Assembly (NCBI RefSeq): GCF_000369505.1
Contig: NZ_KB850055.1
Coordinates: 434,001 to 498,000, forward strand
Source of the DNA: Acinetobacter sp. NIPH 298
Lineage (GTDB): Bacteria > Pseudomonadota > Gammaproteobacteria > Pseudomonadales > Moraxellaceae
Direction: 5' to 3'
Length of the DNA: 64,000 nucleotides
Below the pieces are notes generated by a model that saw only the letters and a list, made by a program, of their open reading frames with translations, was not told the DNA's origin and searched no databases. Below are positions 17,681 to 26,584 of the stretch, in pieces (position 1 is the first letter of the stretch; each line of letters begins with the position of its first letter). Both the position numbers and the translations under genes were made by a program.

Positions 17681-18634
17681 CTAAGCATTTTCTTGCGATG
17701 TTTGCAATCGGACTTCTGCGACGCGTGTTAAAGCTTCCGTCTCATCAATATCGTATATTTTCTTTAAGGCTTTATTGGCACTAAAACGCTTATAGCTCCA
17801 ATGATAATGCGCAGGGTGACGTTTAATTAATTGTTCTAAAGTTTGATGAATAATGAGTGTGCCATCTTCGGCATGACCCGCATAAATCTGAGGGTTGATG
17901 GGTTCAATATACATATCAAAACCATCTTGATCATTACGCACAGCATAAATGAAGAGGGCTTTCGCTTTGGTCTTCTGAATAAGTTTGGCGCTGAGACTAC
18001 TTGATGCTAAGGGAATACCAAAATAATTGACCATTTCTCCGCCATGATCAGGGGTATGATCAGGCAAAATTGCGGTTGTTCCGCCTTGCTTTAAGGCTTT
18101 AAAGACCTGTCGAACGCCACTTTCATCTGTGGGCACGAGATTGGCTTGTTCACGGCTTCGTGCATCCCGTACAAAACGATCCGCATCAGGGTTTTTGACC
18201 GGTTTATATAAAATCGTCATCTGAGTGTATTTTGATAACCAAGAATTCATCACTTCCCATGTGCCAAAGTGGGGAATAACTAAAACCAGTCCCTTTTTTT
18301 CTGCTAAAGCTTCATGAAAATAATGTTCACCGTGTATGTTGTGAATACGCTGAATATTTTTAGCATTAGATGCTCCCCAAATACTGATAAATTCAAAGTA
18401 AGAGGTGATCTCATTCCGAATGGCTTGCTTGGTGAGCTGTTGTCTTTCTGAGTCTGGTAGATCAGGAAACGCGATTTTTAAGTTTAGTTGTATGATTTTT
18501 GAGATCTTAGAGAGTTGGAAAGTATTCACCAACATTGCCACCAAACGTGCAAAAAAACGCCCTAATTGAATCGGTTGGCGACTAATCAGCTTGAGCAAAT
18601 AATAACGAGAATGGGATGAATTGGGTTGAGTCAT
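17681..18634 (-). CDS. Lipid A biosynthesis type acyltransferase (LpxL/HtrB family)
   Basis: 317 residues. The catalytic HX4E motif is HFGTWE (about residues 121-126). Other family features are the N-terminal hydrophobic region, NLKIAFPDLPDSERQQL, LYKPVKNPDADRFVRDARSR and ILPDHTPDHGGEMVNYFG. It transfers a secondary acyl chain to a lipid A precursor at the inner membrane. I cannot tell whether it is the LpxL-like or LpxM-like enzyme, or a less specific lysophospholipid acyltransferase, from sequence alone. Transcribed alone, divergent from the S49 peptidase gene. Confidence 0.88.
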   Translation of the reverse strand: MTQPNSSHSRYYLLKLISRQPIQLGRFFARLVAMLVNTFQLSKISKIIQLNLKIAFPDLPDSERQQLTKQAIRNEITSYFEFISIWGASNAKNIQRIHNIHGEHYFHEALAEKKGLVLVIPHFGTWEVMNSWLSKYTQMTILYKPVKNPDADRFVRDARSREQANLVPTDESGVRQVFKALKQGGTTAILPDHTPDHGGEMVNYFGIPLASSSLSAKLIQKTKAKALFIYAVRNDQDGFDMYIEPINPQIYAGHAEDGTLIIHQTLEQLIKRHPAHYHWSYKRFSANKALKKIYDIDETEALTRVAEVRLQTSQENA

Positions 18635-18770
18635 GTCTCACAGATTCAAAAATTACAAGATAAAAGTATAAGGTAAAAAATAATTATAAGTTAAAACAAG
18701 TTAATTAAACAGTTTTGTGTAAATCAGCGTATATAATAAAGTCACTTTAAAATTATTGGATTGGAGTCTT

Positions 18771-19808
18771 ATGTCCGATTGGCCACCAAAACCACAAAAC
18801 GAATCTACAAATAGTAATTCTCCAAATAGTAACAATGTGACAGGCAAAGAATGGCAGATTTTAGAAAAAGCTGTTTTGGCCTCTGTCGAAGAACAACGCC
18901 GTAGTCGCCGTTGGAGTATTTTCTTTAAATGTTTAGGTTTCGCTTATTTGTTAATTGTCTTGATTGCAATGAGTAAGAGTTGTACCACCTCAACAACAAA
19001 ATCAACCACCAATATCAGTAGTGATCATTTGGCTGTTGTCGATATCATCGGTACGATTGACTCCTCTAGTGGTTCATCTACAGTAAACAGTGATGATACC
19101 AATAAGGCGCTTAAGCGTGCATTTGAGGCGAGTGGTAGTAAAGCTGTTGCTTTGAATATTAACTCTCCAGGTGGTTCGCCAGTACAGTCAGATGAAATTT
19201 GGCAAGAAATTCGCTATCTGAAAAAGCAACATCCAGATAAAAAAGTCTATGCGGTGATTGGTGATATGGGTGCTTCAGGTGCTTATTATATTGCTTCTGC
19301 TGCGGACGAAATTATTGTTAATCCATCAAGTTTGGTTGGTTCGATTGGCGTGATTATGCCGAATTATGGTTTAAGTGGTTTGACCCAAAAATTGGGAATC
19401 GAAGACCGTACTATGACTTCAGGTAGCAACAAAGATATTCTCAGTATGACCAAACCACTTGACCCTGCACAAAAGCAACATGTGCAATCTGTGTTGGATA
19501 ATGTGCATGGACACTTTATTAATGCAGTAAAAGAAGGGCGTGGTAAGCGTTTGAAATCGAATGATCCTGCTATTTTCTCGGGTTTATTCTGGACGGGTGA
19601 ACAAGCCATTACTTTGGGTGTTGCAGATCGTAGTGGTAGTTTAACCACACTGATGCGTGATCTTAAGGTAGAGCAAAAAGTTGATTATACGGTTCAGCGT
19701 AACCCTTTTGAGTCTATTTTAGGTCGTATGGGTGCAAAGATCGGTGAGGGAATCAGTAGCTCACTTGCAGATCAATTGCAAACTAGCCAAAATGCAAAAA
19801 TACAATAA
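18771..19808 (+). CDS. S49 family peptidase (SppA-like signal peptide peptidase)
   Basis: 345 residues from the ATG at 18771 with GGAG just upstream. A cytoplasmic N-terminus rich in N, P and S (1-50) is followed by one membrane helix (about 52-68, CLGFAYLLIVLIAM) and the ClpP-fold S49 domain. The nucleophile Ser lies in GDMGASGAYYIAS (about residue 168), and the general-base Lys is probably in SGSNKDILSM (about residue 221). It is the short, single-domain SppA form. It degrades leftover signal peptides or damaged membrane proteins on the periplasmic side. Confidence 0.9.
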   Translation: MSDWPPKPQNESTNSNSPNSNNVTGKEWQILEKAVLASVEEQRRSRRWSIFFKCLGFAYLLIVLIAMSKSCTTSTTKSTTNISSDHLAVVDIIGTIDSSSGSSTVNSDDTNKALKRAFEASGSKAVALNINSPGGSPVQSDEIWQEIRYLKKQHPDKKVYAVIGDMGASGAYYIASAADEIIVNPSSLVGSIGVIMPNYGLSGLTQKLGIEDRTMTSGSNKDILSMTKPLDPAQKQHVQSVLDNVHGHFINAVKEGRGKRLKSNDPAIFSGLFWTGEQAITLGVADRSGSLTTLMRDLKVEQKVDYTVQRNPFESILGRMGAKIGEGISSSLADQLQTSQNAKIQ

Positions 19809-19835
19809 CAATCTATAGAAAACGTTTAACTTCAA

Positions 19836-19866
19836 GGCTGTAATGATTTACAGCCCTGAGTTTTTA
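19836..19866 (+). terminator. Possible terminator after the S49 peptidase gene
   Basis: GGCTGTAA / TTACAGCC stem with a four-base loop. The T run begins five bases after the stem, so it is imperfect. Confidence 0.45.
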
Positions 19867-19952
19867 AAAATTACTCCTCAGTTCTTCTTCTTGTATTGCG
19901 ATATGGTTTGAGAGGAAGATAATTTATCGATTCATAAGCTTAAAAGACTGTC

Positions 19953-20741
19953 ATGAAACCTATTATTCATTTTGCCCATGCCAATGGCGTTCCATCTAAA
20001 GTTTATCAAAAGCTGTTTGATCAATTGAAAGATCAATACGATATTATCTATGTCGCTGAGATTGGAACAGACAAGCGTTATCCAATCACGAATGGTTGGA
20101 CACATTTGGTTGATCAAGTGATTGATAGCATTGTGCAACAAGCTCAAGGGCGGAAAGTGATTGGTTTAGGACATTCTTTAGGTTCAGTCTTGACCTTGAT
20201 GGCTGCTTACCGTCGTCCAGAGTTATTTTCTCAAGTGATTATGCTGGATCCACCATTGATCATTGGTAAAGCTTCATTTGTTTTTCATCTTGCTAAAATC
20301 TTTAAACCTAAATTGGTGGATCGGATTACACCTGCTGGCTTGTCTGTACGTCGTCGTGATCATTGGGAGTCTCGTGAGCAAGCGGCAGAGCTGTTGGGGT
20401 CGAGAGGTTTTTATCAGCACTTTAATACTGATTGTTTCCAAGCCTATATTGATCATGCATTAAGCAATGATCCTCAGCGCGGTGGAGTGACTTTAACGAT
20501 TCCAAAAGCAGATGAAGTTGCATTGTTTAGAACCACACCATCGATGTGGTGGTTGCCTATGCCAAAACCTCCTGTTCCTGTGCATCTAGTGGTTGGGAGT
20601 GACAGCGTATTCTTAAAAGAAAAATTCCCACAAGTGGCTAAAAAGAAATTAGGGATTCCTTTTTCTGTGGTTGAAGGTGGGCATATGTTCCCATTGGAGT
20701 ATCCATTGGAAACGGTAGAAAAGATTAAAAGTTTGATTTAA
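19953..20741 (+). CDS. Alpha/beta hydrolase
   Basis: 262 residues, no signal peptide. The nucleophile elbow GLGHSLGSVLTL places Ser at about residue 74; the catalytic His is in EGGHMFPLEYP near the C-terminus, and an acid is available around VVGSDSVFL. HFAHANGVPSK near the N-terminus supplies the oxyanion-hole HxxG-like turn. Substrate cannot be assigned. It is transcribed alone and ends before a bidirectional terminator shared with purN. Confidence 0.88.
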   Translation: MKPIIHFAHANGVPSKVYQKLFDQLKDQYDIIYVAEIGTDKRYPITNGWTHLVDQVIDSIVQQAQGRKVIGLGHSLGSVLTLMAAYRRPELFSQVIMLDPPLIIGKASFVFHLAKIFKPKLVDRITPAGLSVRRRDHWESREQAAELLGSRGFYQHFNTDCFQAYIDHALSNDPQRGGVTLTIPKADEVALFRTTPSMWWLPMPKPPVPVHLVVGSDSVFLKEKFPQVAKKKLGIPFSVVEGGHMFPLEYPLETVEKIKSLI

Positions 20742-20771
20742 TTATGAGGCTATTTTGAATCAAGCAAAGAT

Positions 20772-20801
20772 AAAAAAACACATCCGAAGATGTGTTTTTT
20801 T
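20772..20801. terminator. Bidirectional terminator between the hydrolase and purN
   Basis: AAAAAACACATC / GATGTGTTTTTT stem with a CGAA tetraloop and T runs on both strands, between two convergent genes. Confidence 0.92.
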
Positions 20802-20805
20802 AGTT

Positions 20806-21444
20806 TCAAAACTGAGCAAATTGAATTGGCTGTTTTAACGGTTTTTGATTGAAGTAAGCCTGACTGTTTTCCCAGATAAGCTGACCATTACATATCCATT
20901 GCACAACTTGAGGATAGATGAAATGCTCAAGTTCATGCACACGTTGCGCTAAACTTTCTGCTGTATCATTTAAACCGACTTGAATGAGGGATTGAGCAAT
21001 GCTCTGTCCAGCATCAAGTTCCGCTGTTACAAAGTGAACTGTACACCCATGTAAGCGATCACCTGTATTTAACACACGTTGATGTGTGTTAATTCCTTTA
21101 TAAAAAGGAAGCAGAGAAGGGTGGATATTTAACATCTTGCCTTGCCATTTGCTGACAAAATTAGGCGTTAAAATACGCATAAAGCCTGCAAGAATGACCA
21201 AATCCACCTGCCATGCAAGCAGTTGTTGATGCATGGCTTCATCAAAGCCTTCTCGATTTGGAAAGTCTTTGTGAGAAATGACAGCAGTTGCGATGTTGGC
21301 ATCTTTTGCACGATGTAGTGCATAAGCATCCGCTTTGTTGGACAGAACACCAATGATTTTTCCTGAAAATTGATGCCCAGTTTGGGCATCAATCAGGGCT
21401 TGTAAGTTGCTACCGTTACCGGAGACAAGTACCGCAATTCTCAT
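20806..21444 (-). CDS. purN: Phosphoribosylglycinamide formyltransferase
   Basis: 212 residues. It transfers the formyl group from 10-formyltetrahydrofolate to GAR in purine synthesis. Motifs: IAVLVSGNGSNLQALI at the N-terminus (phosphate binding), ILAGFMRIL, the catalytic NIHPSLLPFYKG (Asn and His) and FVTAELDAGQSI (Asp). The start codon overlaps the purM stop by one base (TAATG), so translation is coupled. Length is typical. Confidence 0.97.
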   Translation of the reverse strand: MRIAVLVSGNGSNLQALIDAQTGHQFSGKIIGVLSNKADAYALHRAKDANIATAVISHKDFPNREGFDEAMHQQLLAWQVDLVILAGFMRILTPNFVSKWQGKMLNIHPSLLPFYKGINTHQRVLNTGDRLHGCTVHFVTAELDAGQSIAQSLIQVGLNDTAESLAQRVHELEHFIYPQVVQWICNGQLIWENSQAYFNQKPLKQPIQFAQF

Positions 21445-22514
21445 TATGCAAAGATCACGCGAATTTTTTCGTCTGCGCCTTCAACTGATTCAGCATTTTC
21501 TTGGATATGACCAATTTTCCAAGCTTTTTCGCCTTGAGCATTTAAGATTTCAATTGTTTTTTCTGCTTCGCTCGCATCAACTGCAATGACCATACCTACG
21601 CCACAGTTAAAGGTACGATACATTTCAAAGCGTTCTACATTGCCTTCACGTTGTAGCAATTGGAATAACTCAGACCATTCCCAGCTTGATTCATTAATCA
21701 CGGCTTGAGCGCCATTTGGTAGTACGCGAGGTAAGTTACCTGGTAAACCACCGCCTGTAATATGCGCCATTGCATGAACGTCAACTTGTTTGCAAAGTTC
21801 GAGTACTGGTTTAACGTAAATACGTGTAGGTTCCATCGCAACATCTGCAAGTGGACGACCATCAACGATTTGGGTTAAATCAACGTTCTTCACGTCTAAG
21901 ATTTTACGCAATAATGAGTAGCCGTTTGAGTGAGCGCCGCTTGATGCAACACCGATTAGTACATCACCAGCTTTGACTTTAGTGCCATCAATAATTTTGC
22001 TGTGCTCAACGACACCCACTGCAAAACCAGCGAGATCGTAATCTTCGCCTTCATACATACCTGGCATTTCAGCAGTTTCACCGCCAACCAGCGCACAACC
22101 AGCCAGTTCACAACCCTTACCAATACCCGTCACTACATCTGCTGCAACGTCGACATTCAAATGACCTGTTGCATAGTAATCAAGGAAGAATAATGGTTCA
22201 GCGCCACACACTAGTAGATCATTGACACACATTGCGACAAGATCTTGACCAATTGTATCGTGGCGATTGAGGTTGAGTGCTAAACGTAATTTTGTACCTA
22301 CACCGTCAGTTCCTGAAACCAATACAGGTTCTTCATAACCTTTTGGAATTTTGCAAAGTGCGCCAAAACCACCTAGACCACCCATGACTTCCGGGCGAGT
22401 GGTGCGTTTAGCGACAGATTTGATACGATCGACCAATGCGTCGCCCGCTTCAATATCGACGCCTGCATCTTTGTAGCTTAAGCTTGTGTTTAAGGTAGAG
22501 GTTGAGTTGCTCAT
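21444..22514 (-). CDS. purM: Phosphoribosylformylglycinamidine cyclo-ligase (AIR synthetase)
   Basis: 356 residues. It is the PurM/SelD-fold ATPase that closes the imidazole ring of AIR. Motifs: [70 protein letters not shown] (read in two pieces: [12 protein letters not shown] and EDYDLAGF) and [16 protein letters not shown]. It heads the purM-purN operon and is divergent from the PerM-like gene with a 133-base promoter region between them. Confidence 0.97.
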   Translation of the reverse strand: MSNSTSTLNTSLSYKDAGVDIEAGDALVDRIKSVAKRTTRPEVMGGLGGFGALCKIPKGYEEPVLVSGTDGVGTKLRLALNLNRHDTIGQDLVAMCVNDLLVCGAEPLFFLDYYATGHLNVDVAADVVTGIGKGCELAGCALVGGETAEMPGMYEGEDYDLAGFAVGVVEHSKIIDGTKVKAGDVLIGVASSGAHSNGYSLLRKILDVKNVDLTQIVDGRPLADVAMEPTRIYVKPVLELCKQVDVHAMAHITGGGLPGNLPRVLPNGAQAVINESSWEWSELFQLLQREGNVERFEMYRTFNCGVGMVIAVDASEAEKTIEILNAQGEKAWKIGHIQENAESVEGADEKIRVIFA

Positions 22515-22647
22515 AATGAAGTCTCCGCATTGGCGGCAGATTATAACCTGAATATACGAAACTCTTATGTTATTTATGCTCGAAAATGCTATCTTTATTA
22601 AAAATTATTTCCATTTATAACGATTACATGAACAAAGGTTAAATTTT

Positions 22648-23844
22648 ATGCAAGATCTGGTTCTCCGCCGTATCTTTATCCTCGCTGGGCTCGCATTATT
22701 GATTTGGGTAATTTATTTACTCAAACCGATTGTCATTCCTTTCGTCGCTGCTTTTTTTATTGCATATCTATTTAGCCCGTTGGTTGATGTTTTAGTTAAG
22801 ATTAAATTGCCGCGTTGGCTTGCGATCAGTGTTGTGTTTATCGGTATCGGTGTGACTTTAACCGTCGTGTTATGGTTTCTTGTTCCACTTGTTTGGAAGC
22901 AATTGATGTATGCGCGGGATAGTATTCCTGCGGGAATTCATTGGATTAATGCAATCTTTTTACCTTGGCTTTCTGAAACTTTTGATTTGGTGCCAATGGA
23001 ACTTGATACCGACCAAATCTCTAAAGTCGTTATGGAATATGTTCAAACCAATTATAGTTCGGATAGTGTTCAAACATTTGCGTTGCGTCTCGCTCAATCT
23101 GGCTTGAACTTTATTCAGTTAGGCGGGCTTATTGTCCTAATTCCAGTCATTTCTTTCTACTTCTTACTGGATTGGAACAGAATGCTGCAAAGCTTCCGTC
23201 GTCTGATTCCACGTCCTTATGAAGCATCAACTTTAACCATTATTCGTGAATGCCACAGCGTATTAGGCGCTTTTGTGAAAGGGCAATTTTTGGTTATGTT
23301 GTTGTTAGGGATTATTTATGCAGTTGGATTACAGTTAATTGGTTTAGAAGTCGGTCTAATTATTGGCATGATTGCGGGTTTGGCCAGTATTATTCCTTAT
23401 TTAGGATTTGCTGTTGGTATTATCGCTGCAGTTATTGCATCGTTATTTCAATTCGGTTTGGATTGGGTGCATCTACTTTTGGTGGGTGGCGTATTCTTGT
23501 TTGGTCAAATGGTGGAAGGATACGTACTACAACCCTTTCTATTGGGTGATAAAATTGGTTTATCTCCAGTCGCTGTTGTATTCGCAGTTCTCGCAGGGGC
23601 ACAACTTGCAGGCTTTCTTGGAATGTTGATTGCGTTACCTGTGGCTGCGGTAATTGTTGTTTTGTTAAGACATGCACGAGATAACTATATAAAAAGTCGG
23701 CTATATGGTTTACCGGCTGACATGGTTGCGATAGAGAGTGGGGCGCAGCATGTTAGTGTTGAAACTGAGCAGGTCGCACTTGATATTGAAATAAAAAACT
23801 CTCAAGATACAGAGACTTCAAACCCTAATGATGGCTCTAAATAA
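22648..23844 (+). CDS. AI-2E/PerM family membrane transporter
   Basis: 398 residues with about eight membrane helices. The family layout is clear: two or three N-terminal helices (VIPFVAAFFIAYLFSPLVDVL), a central soluble loop (about 90-150), then a C-terminal block with IIPYLGFAVGIIAAVIASLF and the long PerM segment GGVFLFGQMVEGYVLQPFLLGDKIGL (seen as GQMVEGYVLQPFLLG). The family includes AI-2 exporters and Na+/H+ antiporters, so the transported species is not known. It lies 20 bases upstream of hda, probably in one operon, a common gammaproteobacterial arrangement next to purM. Confidence 0.9.
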   Translation: MQDLVLRRIFILAGLALLIWVIYLLKPIVIPFVAAFFIAYLFSPLVDVLVKIKLPRWLAISVVFIGIGVTLTVVLWFLVPLVWKQLMYARDSIPAGIHWINAIFLPWLSETFDLVPMELDTDQISKVVMEYVQTNYSSDSVQTFALRLAQSGLNFIQLGGLIVLIPVISFYFLLDWNRMLQSFRRLIPRPYEASTLTIIRECHSVLGAFVKGQFLVMLLLGIIYAVGLQLIGLEVGLIIGMIAGLASIIPYLGFAVGIIAAVIASLFQFGLDWVHLLLVGGVFLFGQMVEGYVLQPFLLGDKIGLSPVAVVFAVLAGAQLAGFLGMLIALPVAAVIVVLLRHARDNYIKSRLYGLPADMVAIESGAQHVSVETEQVALDIEIKNSQDTETSNPNDGSK

Positions 23845-23864
23845 GCGGGGAAAAAATTAAATCT

Positions 23865-24563
23865 ATGCGTCAACTGCAATTGGATATTGAACCACAACTT
23901 GATGCCCGAATCAGTGATTTTTCGGGACCAGGTTGGGGACCTATGGTTGATGCAGTGCGACAATTACATGCAGGTTTGGTTAACCGATTTTATGTTTACG
24001 GTGGAGCAGGTACAGGCAAGAGCCATTTATTATCTGCAATTTGTGATTCTTACTTAGAATTGGGCCGTCCAGCAATCAAAGTCTCTTTGTTAGAATTATT
24101 GGATGCACCGATTGAGGCAATTACCTCATTAGAGTTTTATGATTTGGTTGCATTAGATGATATTGAGGCGATCAGTGGTGTTCCTCATTGGCAAAAAGCT
24201 GTGTTTCATTTGATGAATAATCATGAAGGGCAACTGGTATTTTCTTCACGATCAGCCCCGATAGAATTGCGGTTGGAACTCCCTGACTTACAATCAAGAT
24301 TGACTCAAGCTGTCAGCGTTAAAGTTCCAAGCGGAAGTTCATTTATAGATCGACAAGCATTGTTGCAATCGGTGATGACGCGACGAGGAATTCATTTTGA
24401 TCAACAAATTGTGGATTACTTATTGCAAAATGGGCCACATCAAGCTTCGATCTTGTTACAGACGCTCGCGCAGCTAGAAAAAATGTTAAAAGGCGAAAGA
24501 ACTAAACTCTCTAATACCACCATCAAGCAGATTTACGCATTAATAGACGAATATCGCCAATAG
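23865..24563 (+). CDS. hda: DnaA regulatory inactivator Hda
   Basis: 232 residues. It is a DnaA-like AAA+ protein without the DnaA DNA-binding domain. N-terminal QLQLDIEPQLDARISDF is the sliding-clamp-binding region (QLxLx). Walker A is GGAGTGKSHLL (about residues 46-56), Walker B is DLVALDDIEAI, and sensor regions include VFSSRSAP and LPDLQSRLTQ. With the clamp, Hda triggers ATP hydrolysis on DnaA after initiation and so prevents re-initiation. It lies just downstream of the PerM-like gene. Confidence 0.93.
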   Translation: MRQLQLDIEPQLDARISDFSGPGWGPMVDAVRQLHAGLVNRFYVYGGAGTGKSHLLSAICDSYLELGRPAIKVSLLELLDAPIEAITSLEFYDLVALDDIEAISGVPHWQKAVFHLMNNHEGQLVFSSRSAPIELRLELPDLQSRLTQAVSVKVPSGSSFIDRQALLQSVMTRRGIHFDQQIVDYLLQNGPHQASILLQTLAQLEKMLKGERTKLSNTTIKQIYALIDEYRQ

Positions 24564-24674
24564 CATAAACTACTTGAGTAATTACGAGAGCTATGACAAA
24601 GTACGCACAAAGGATGTGATTGCGAAATTTGGATTTTGCAATATTAAGAAAAATGAAAATAGACGGAGATCGGT

Positions 24675-26570
24675 ATGCTCAAACGGACGCTTGCCTGTGC
24701 TTTATTTGCGATTACTGGACATGTATATGCTGCAGATATTCAAGTTACAACATTAGTTGATGATGAGAGTTATACTGGTTGTTCATTACGAAATGCTGTA
24801 GAATTTTTAAATAATAGAAGCAAAGATGAATTTAAAAATGGCTACAAAGGTTGTGGGGATGCGGATTCTAGCTCAATTATTCTTTTAAAGCGTGATCAAG
24901 AATATAAGCTAAATTCATCGCTTAATATCAAAGCGCCAATGACAATTAAAAGTGAAGCAAGTAGTATCTTTAATGACCAAAAAATGGGCTTAAATAACGC
25001 TACGATTAGCATGAGTGGGAAAGATCGTTTATTTTTAATCGATGATGGTAGTGTAGAAGATGCATTAATCATTGTTCACTTAAAAGAACTTAATCTAAAG
25101 GGTGCTTCTACACGAATCAATAATAATGGTGGTTTAATTCTGAATCGAGAAGATTTGAATATTGAGTATTCACGCCTATTAGATGGAAATGCGAATAATG
25201 GTGGGGCAATTTATAATGCTGGTATTCTATCAGATACGGATGCTAAACAAACGGCGGGTAGAGTTTCGATCTCTAATAGTATCATTAAAAATAATAAAGC
25301 AGATCAAGGTGCTGTAATTTATAGTGAAATGCCGCGGTATTTAATTTCTCGTACAGTGATTCGTGACAACGAAGGCGTTTCAAGCCCAGATGGGACTGGG
25401 GCATTGTTATATGTTAATACCGGTTTTAGTGATAAAACGATTGGCAACTCGTTGAGTAGTCGAGATTCAGGAATAAAAAATAGTACAATTTTTAACAATA
25501 AGGGTGGATATGTAGCCAATATTCGTGAGGGCATGGTTTTAAATAACTTGACGATGATTAAGAATGCTGCAGGATTATATTTACAAGCGTTAAAGTGGAA
25601 GGTAACGACGACGACGACCGAGAATGGAGAAACTACAGTAAGGGTTGATGAGTATCCAAGTTCGTATATTTCAAATAGTATTATTGCTGAAAATGGAAGC
25701 AAAAACTGTGCAATTAAGTCAGATGATACCACTATTGTGCAAAGTAATTTAACGACCCAAGAGTGTGATCACAACCCAGCAGATCGGTTACCTAATTTCA
25801 TGTTGGGTAGTAATTTATTGATTGTCGGTGGTATGACTGAAGGTCACTGTGATTATCCACAGAACGAAGGTTTACTCTGCCCTTATAGAACTCCAGAAGA
25901 TCAGATGTTGGGCTTTTTCCAACCCAGATTATTGACCTCATACAATTCACTCTCACAATCATTGATTATCAACAAAGGCCGTATATATAGTGATGGAACA
26001 ACTTTTAGCTTAGCACGTTGTGAGACTACAGACCAACGTGGTAAGCAGCGTAGCGGTTTTGATGAGCTTTGTGACTTAGGTGCTATCGAACTTATTGTGA
26101 ATCGCAGTGACGTTCAAATTGCAGGTCAGGATATTTTTTATAGTCAAGTAGCAAAATTTAGTATTGCCAATAGTTTGCTGGATGGCGAGTTGTTAGACCC
26201 TGAAGCATGTAAGAGTATTCTAAAGAGTGAAACTAACTCTAAAGGACAACCATGGTTGCCAGGTTGTTTAGAGATAGAACAGACTGACACAATATCGAAA
26301 GGCAGACTTACTTTAGATCAAAAAGGTAATGTTACTTATGTACCCAATGGCAATTGGCATGGTGCGGATAAGTTTAATATGCGTGTAATTACGACAACTA
26401 CCCGTTTTAATGATGTTTCTACTCAATATGTTGATATTCCAACTACCATTGTACAGGGTCCAGAAAATACCTTTAAAAGCAAAAAAGTAAATGTGAGTGG
26501 GGGCAGTGTCGGATTTAGTGTGATTTTGATGCTATTAGGTTTAATAGGGTTACGCCGTTTTAAGTCATAA
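24675..26570 (+). CDS. CSLREA-like beta-helix surface protein with GlyGly-CTERM-like tail (first of pair)
   Basis: 631 residues; GGAG precedes the ATG by six bases. A signal peptide ends near GHVYAAD (about residue 20). The CSLREA-type motif appears as CSLRNAVEFLNN (about 36), then irregular beta-helix repeats rich in N and G (GNANNGGAIYNAG, NSIIKNNKADQGAVIY, NSTIFNNKGG). A choice-of-anchor-like DQRGKQRSGFDELCDLGAIEL occurs near 455-475 (seen as DQRGKQRSG and CDLGAIEL). An Ig-like segment with YVPNGNWHGADKFNMRV follows. The C-terminus is SGGSVGFSVILMLLGLIGLR plus RFKS: small Gly stretch, one helix and basic residues, as in rhombosortase substrates. It is probably secreted or surface attached. 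It is 14 bases from the second gene. Confidence 0.83.
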   Translation: MLKRTLACALFAITGHVYAADIQVTTLVDDESYTGCSLRNAVEFLNNRSKDEFKNGYKGCGDADSSSIILLKRDQEYKLNSSLNIKAPMTIKSEASSIFNDQKMGLNNATISMSGKDRLFLIDDGSVEDALIIVHLKELNLKGASTRINNNGGLILNREDLNIEYSRLLDGNANNGGAIYNAGILSDTDAKQTAGRVSISNSIIKNNKADQGAVIYSEMPRYLISRTVIRDNEGVSSPDGTGALLYVNTGFSDKTIGNSLSSRDSGIKNSTIFNNKGGYVANIREGMVLNNLTMIKNAAGLYLQALKWKVTTTTTENGETTVRVDEYPSSYISNSIIAENGSKNCAIKSDDTTIVQSNLTTQECDHNPADRLPNFMLGSNLLIVGGMTEGHCDYPQNEGLLCPYRTPEDQMLGFFQPRLLTSYNSLSQSLIINKGRIYSDGTTFSLARCETTDQRGKQRSGFDELCDLGAIELIVNRSDVQIAGQDIFYSQVAKFSIANSLLDGELLDPEACKSILKSETNSKGQPWLPGCLEIEQTDTISKGRLTLDQKGNVTYVPNGNWHGADKFNMRVITTTTRFNDVSTQYVDIPTTIVQGPENTFKSKKVNVSGGSVGFSVILMLLGLIGLRRFKS

Positions 26571-26584
26571 TCAAGGATGATGAG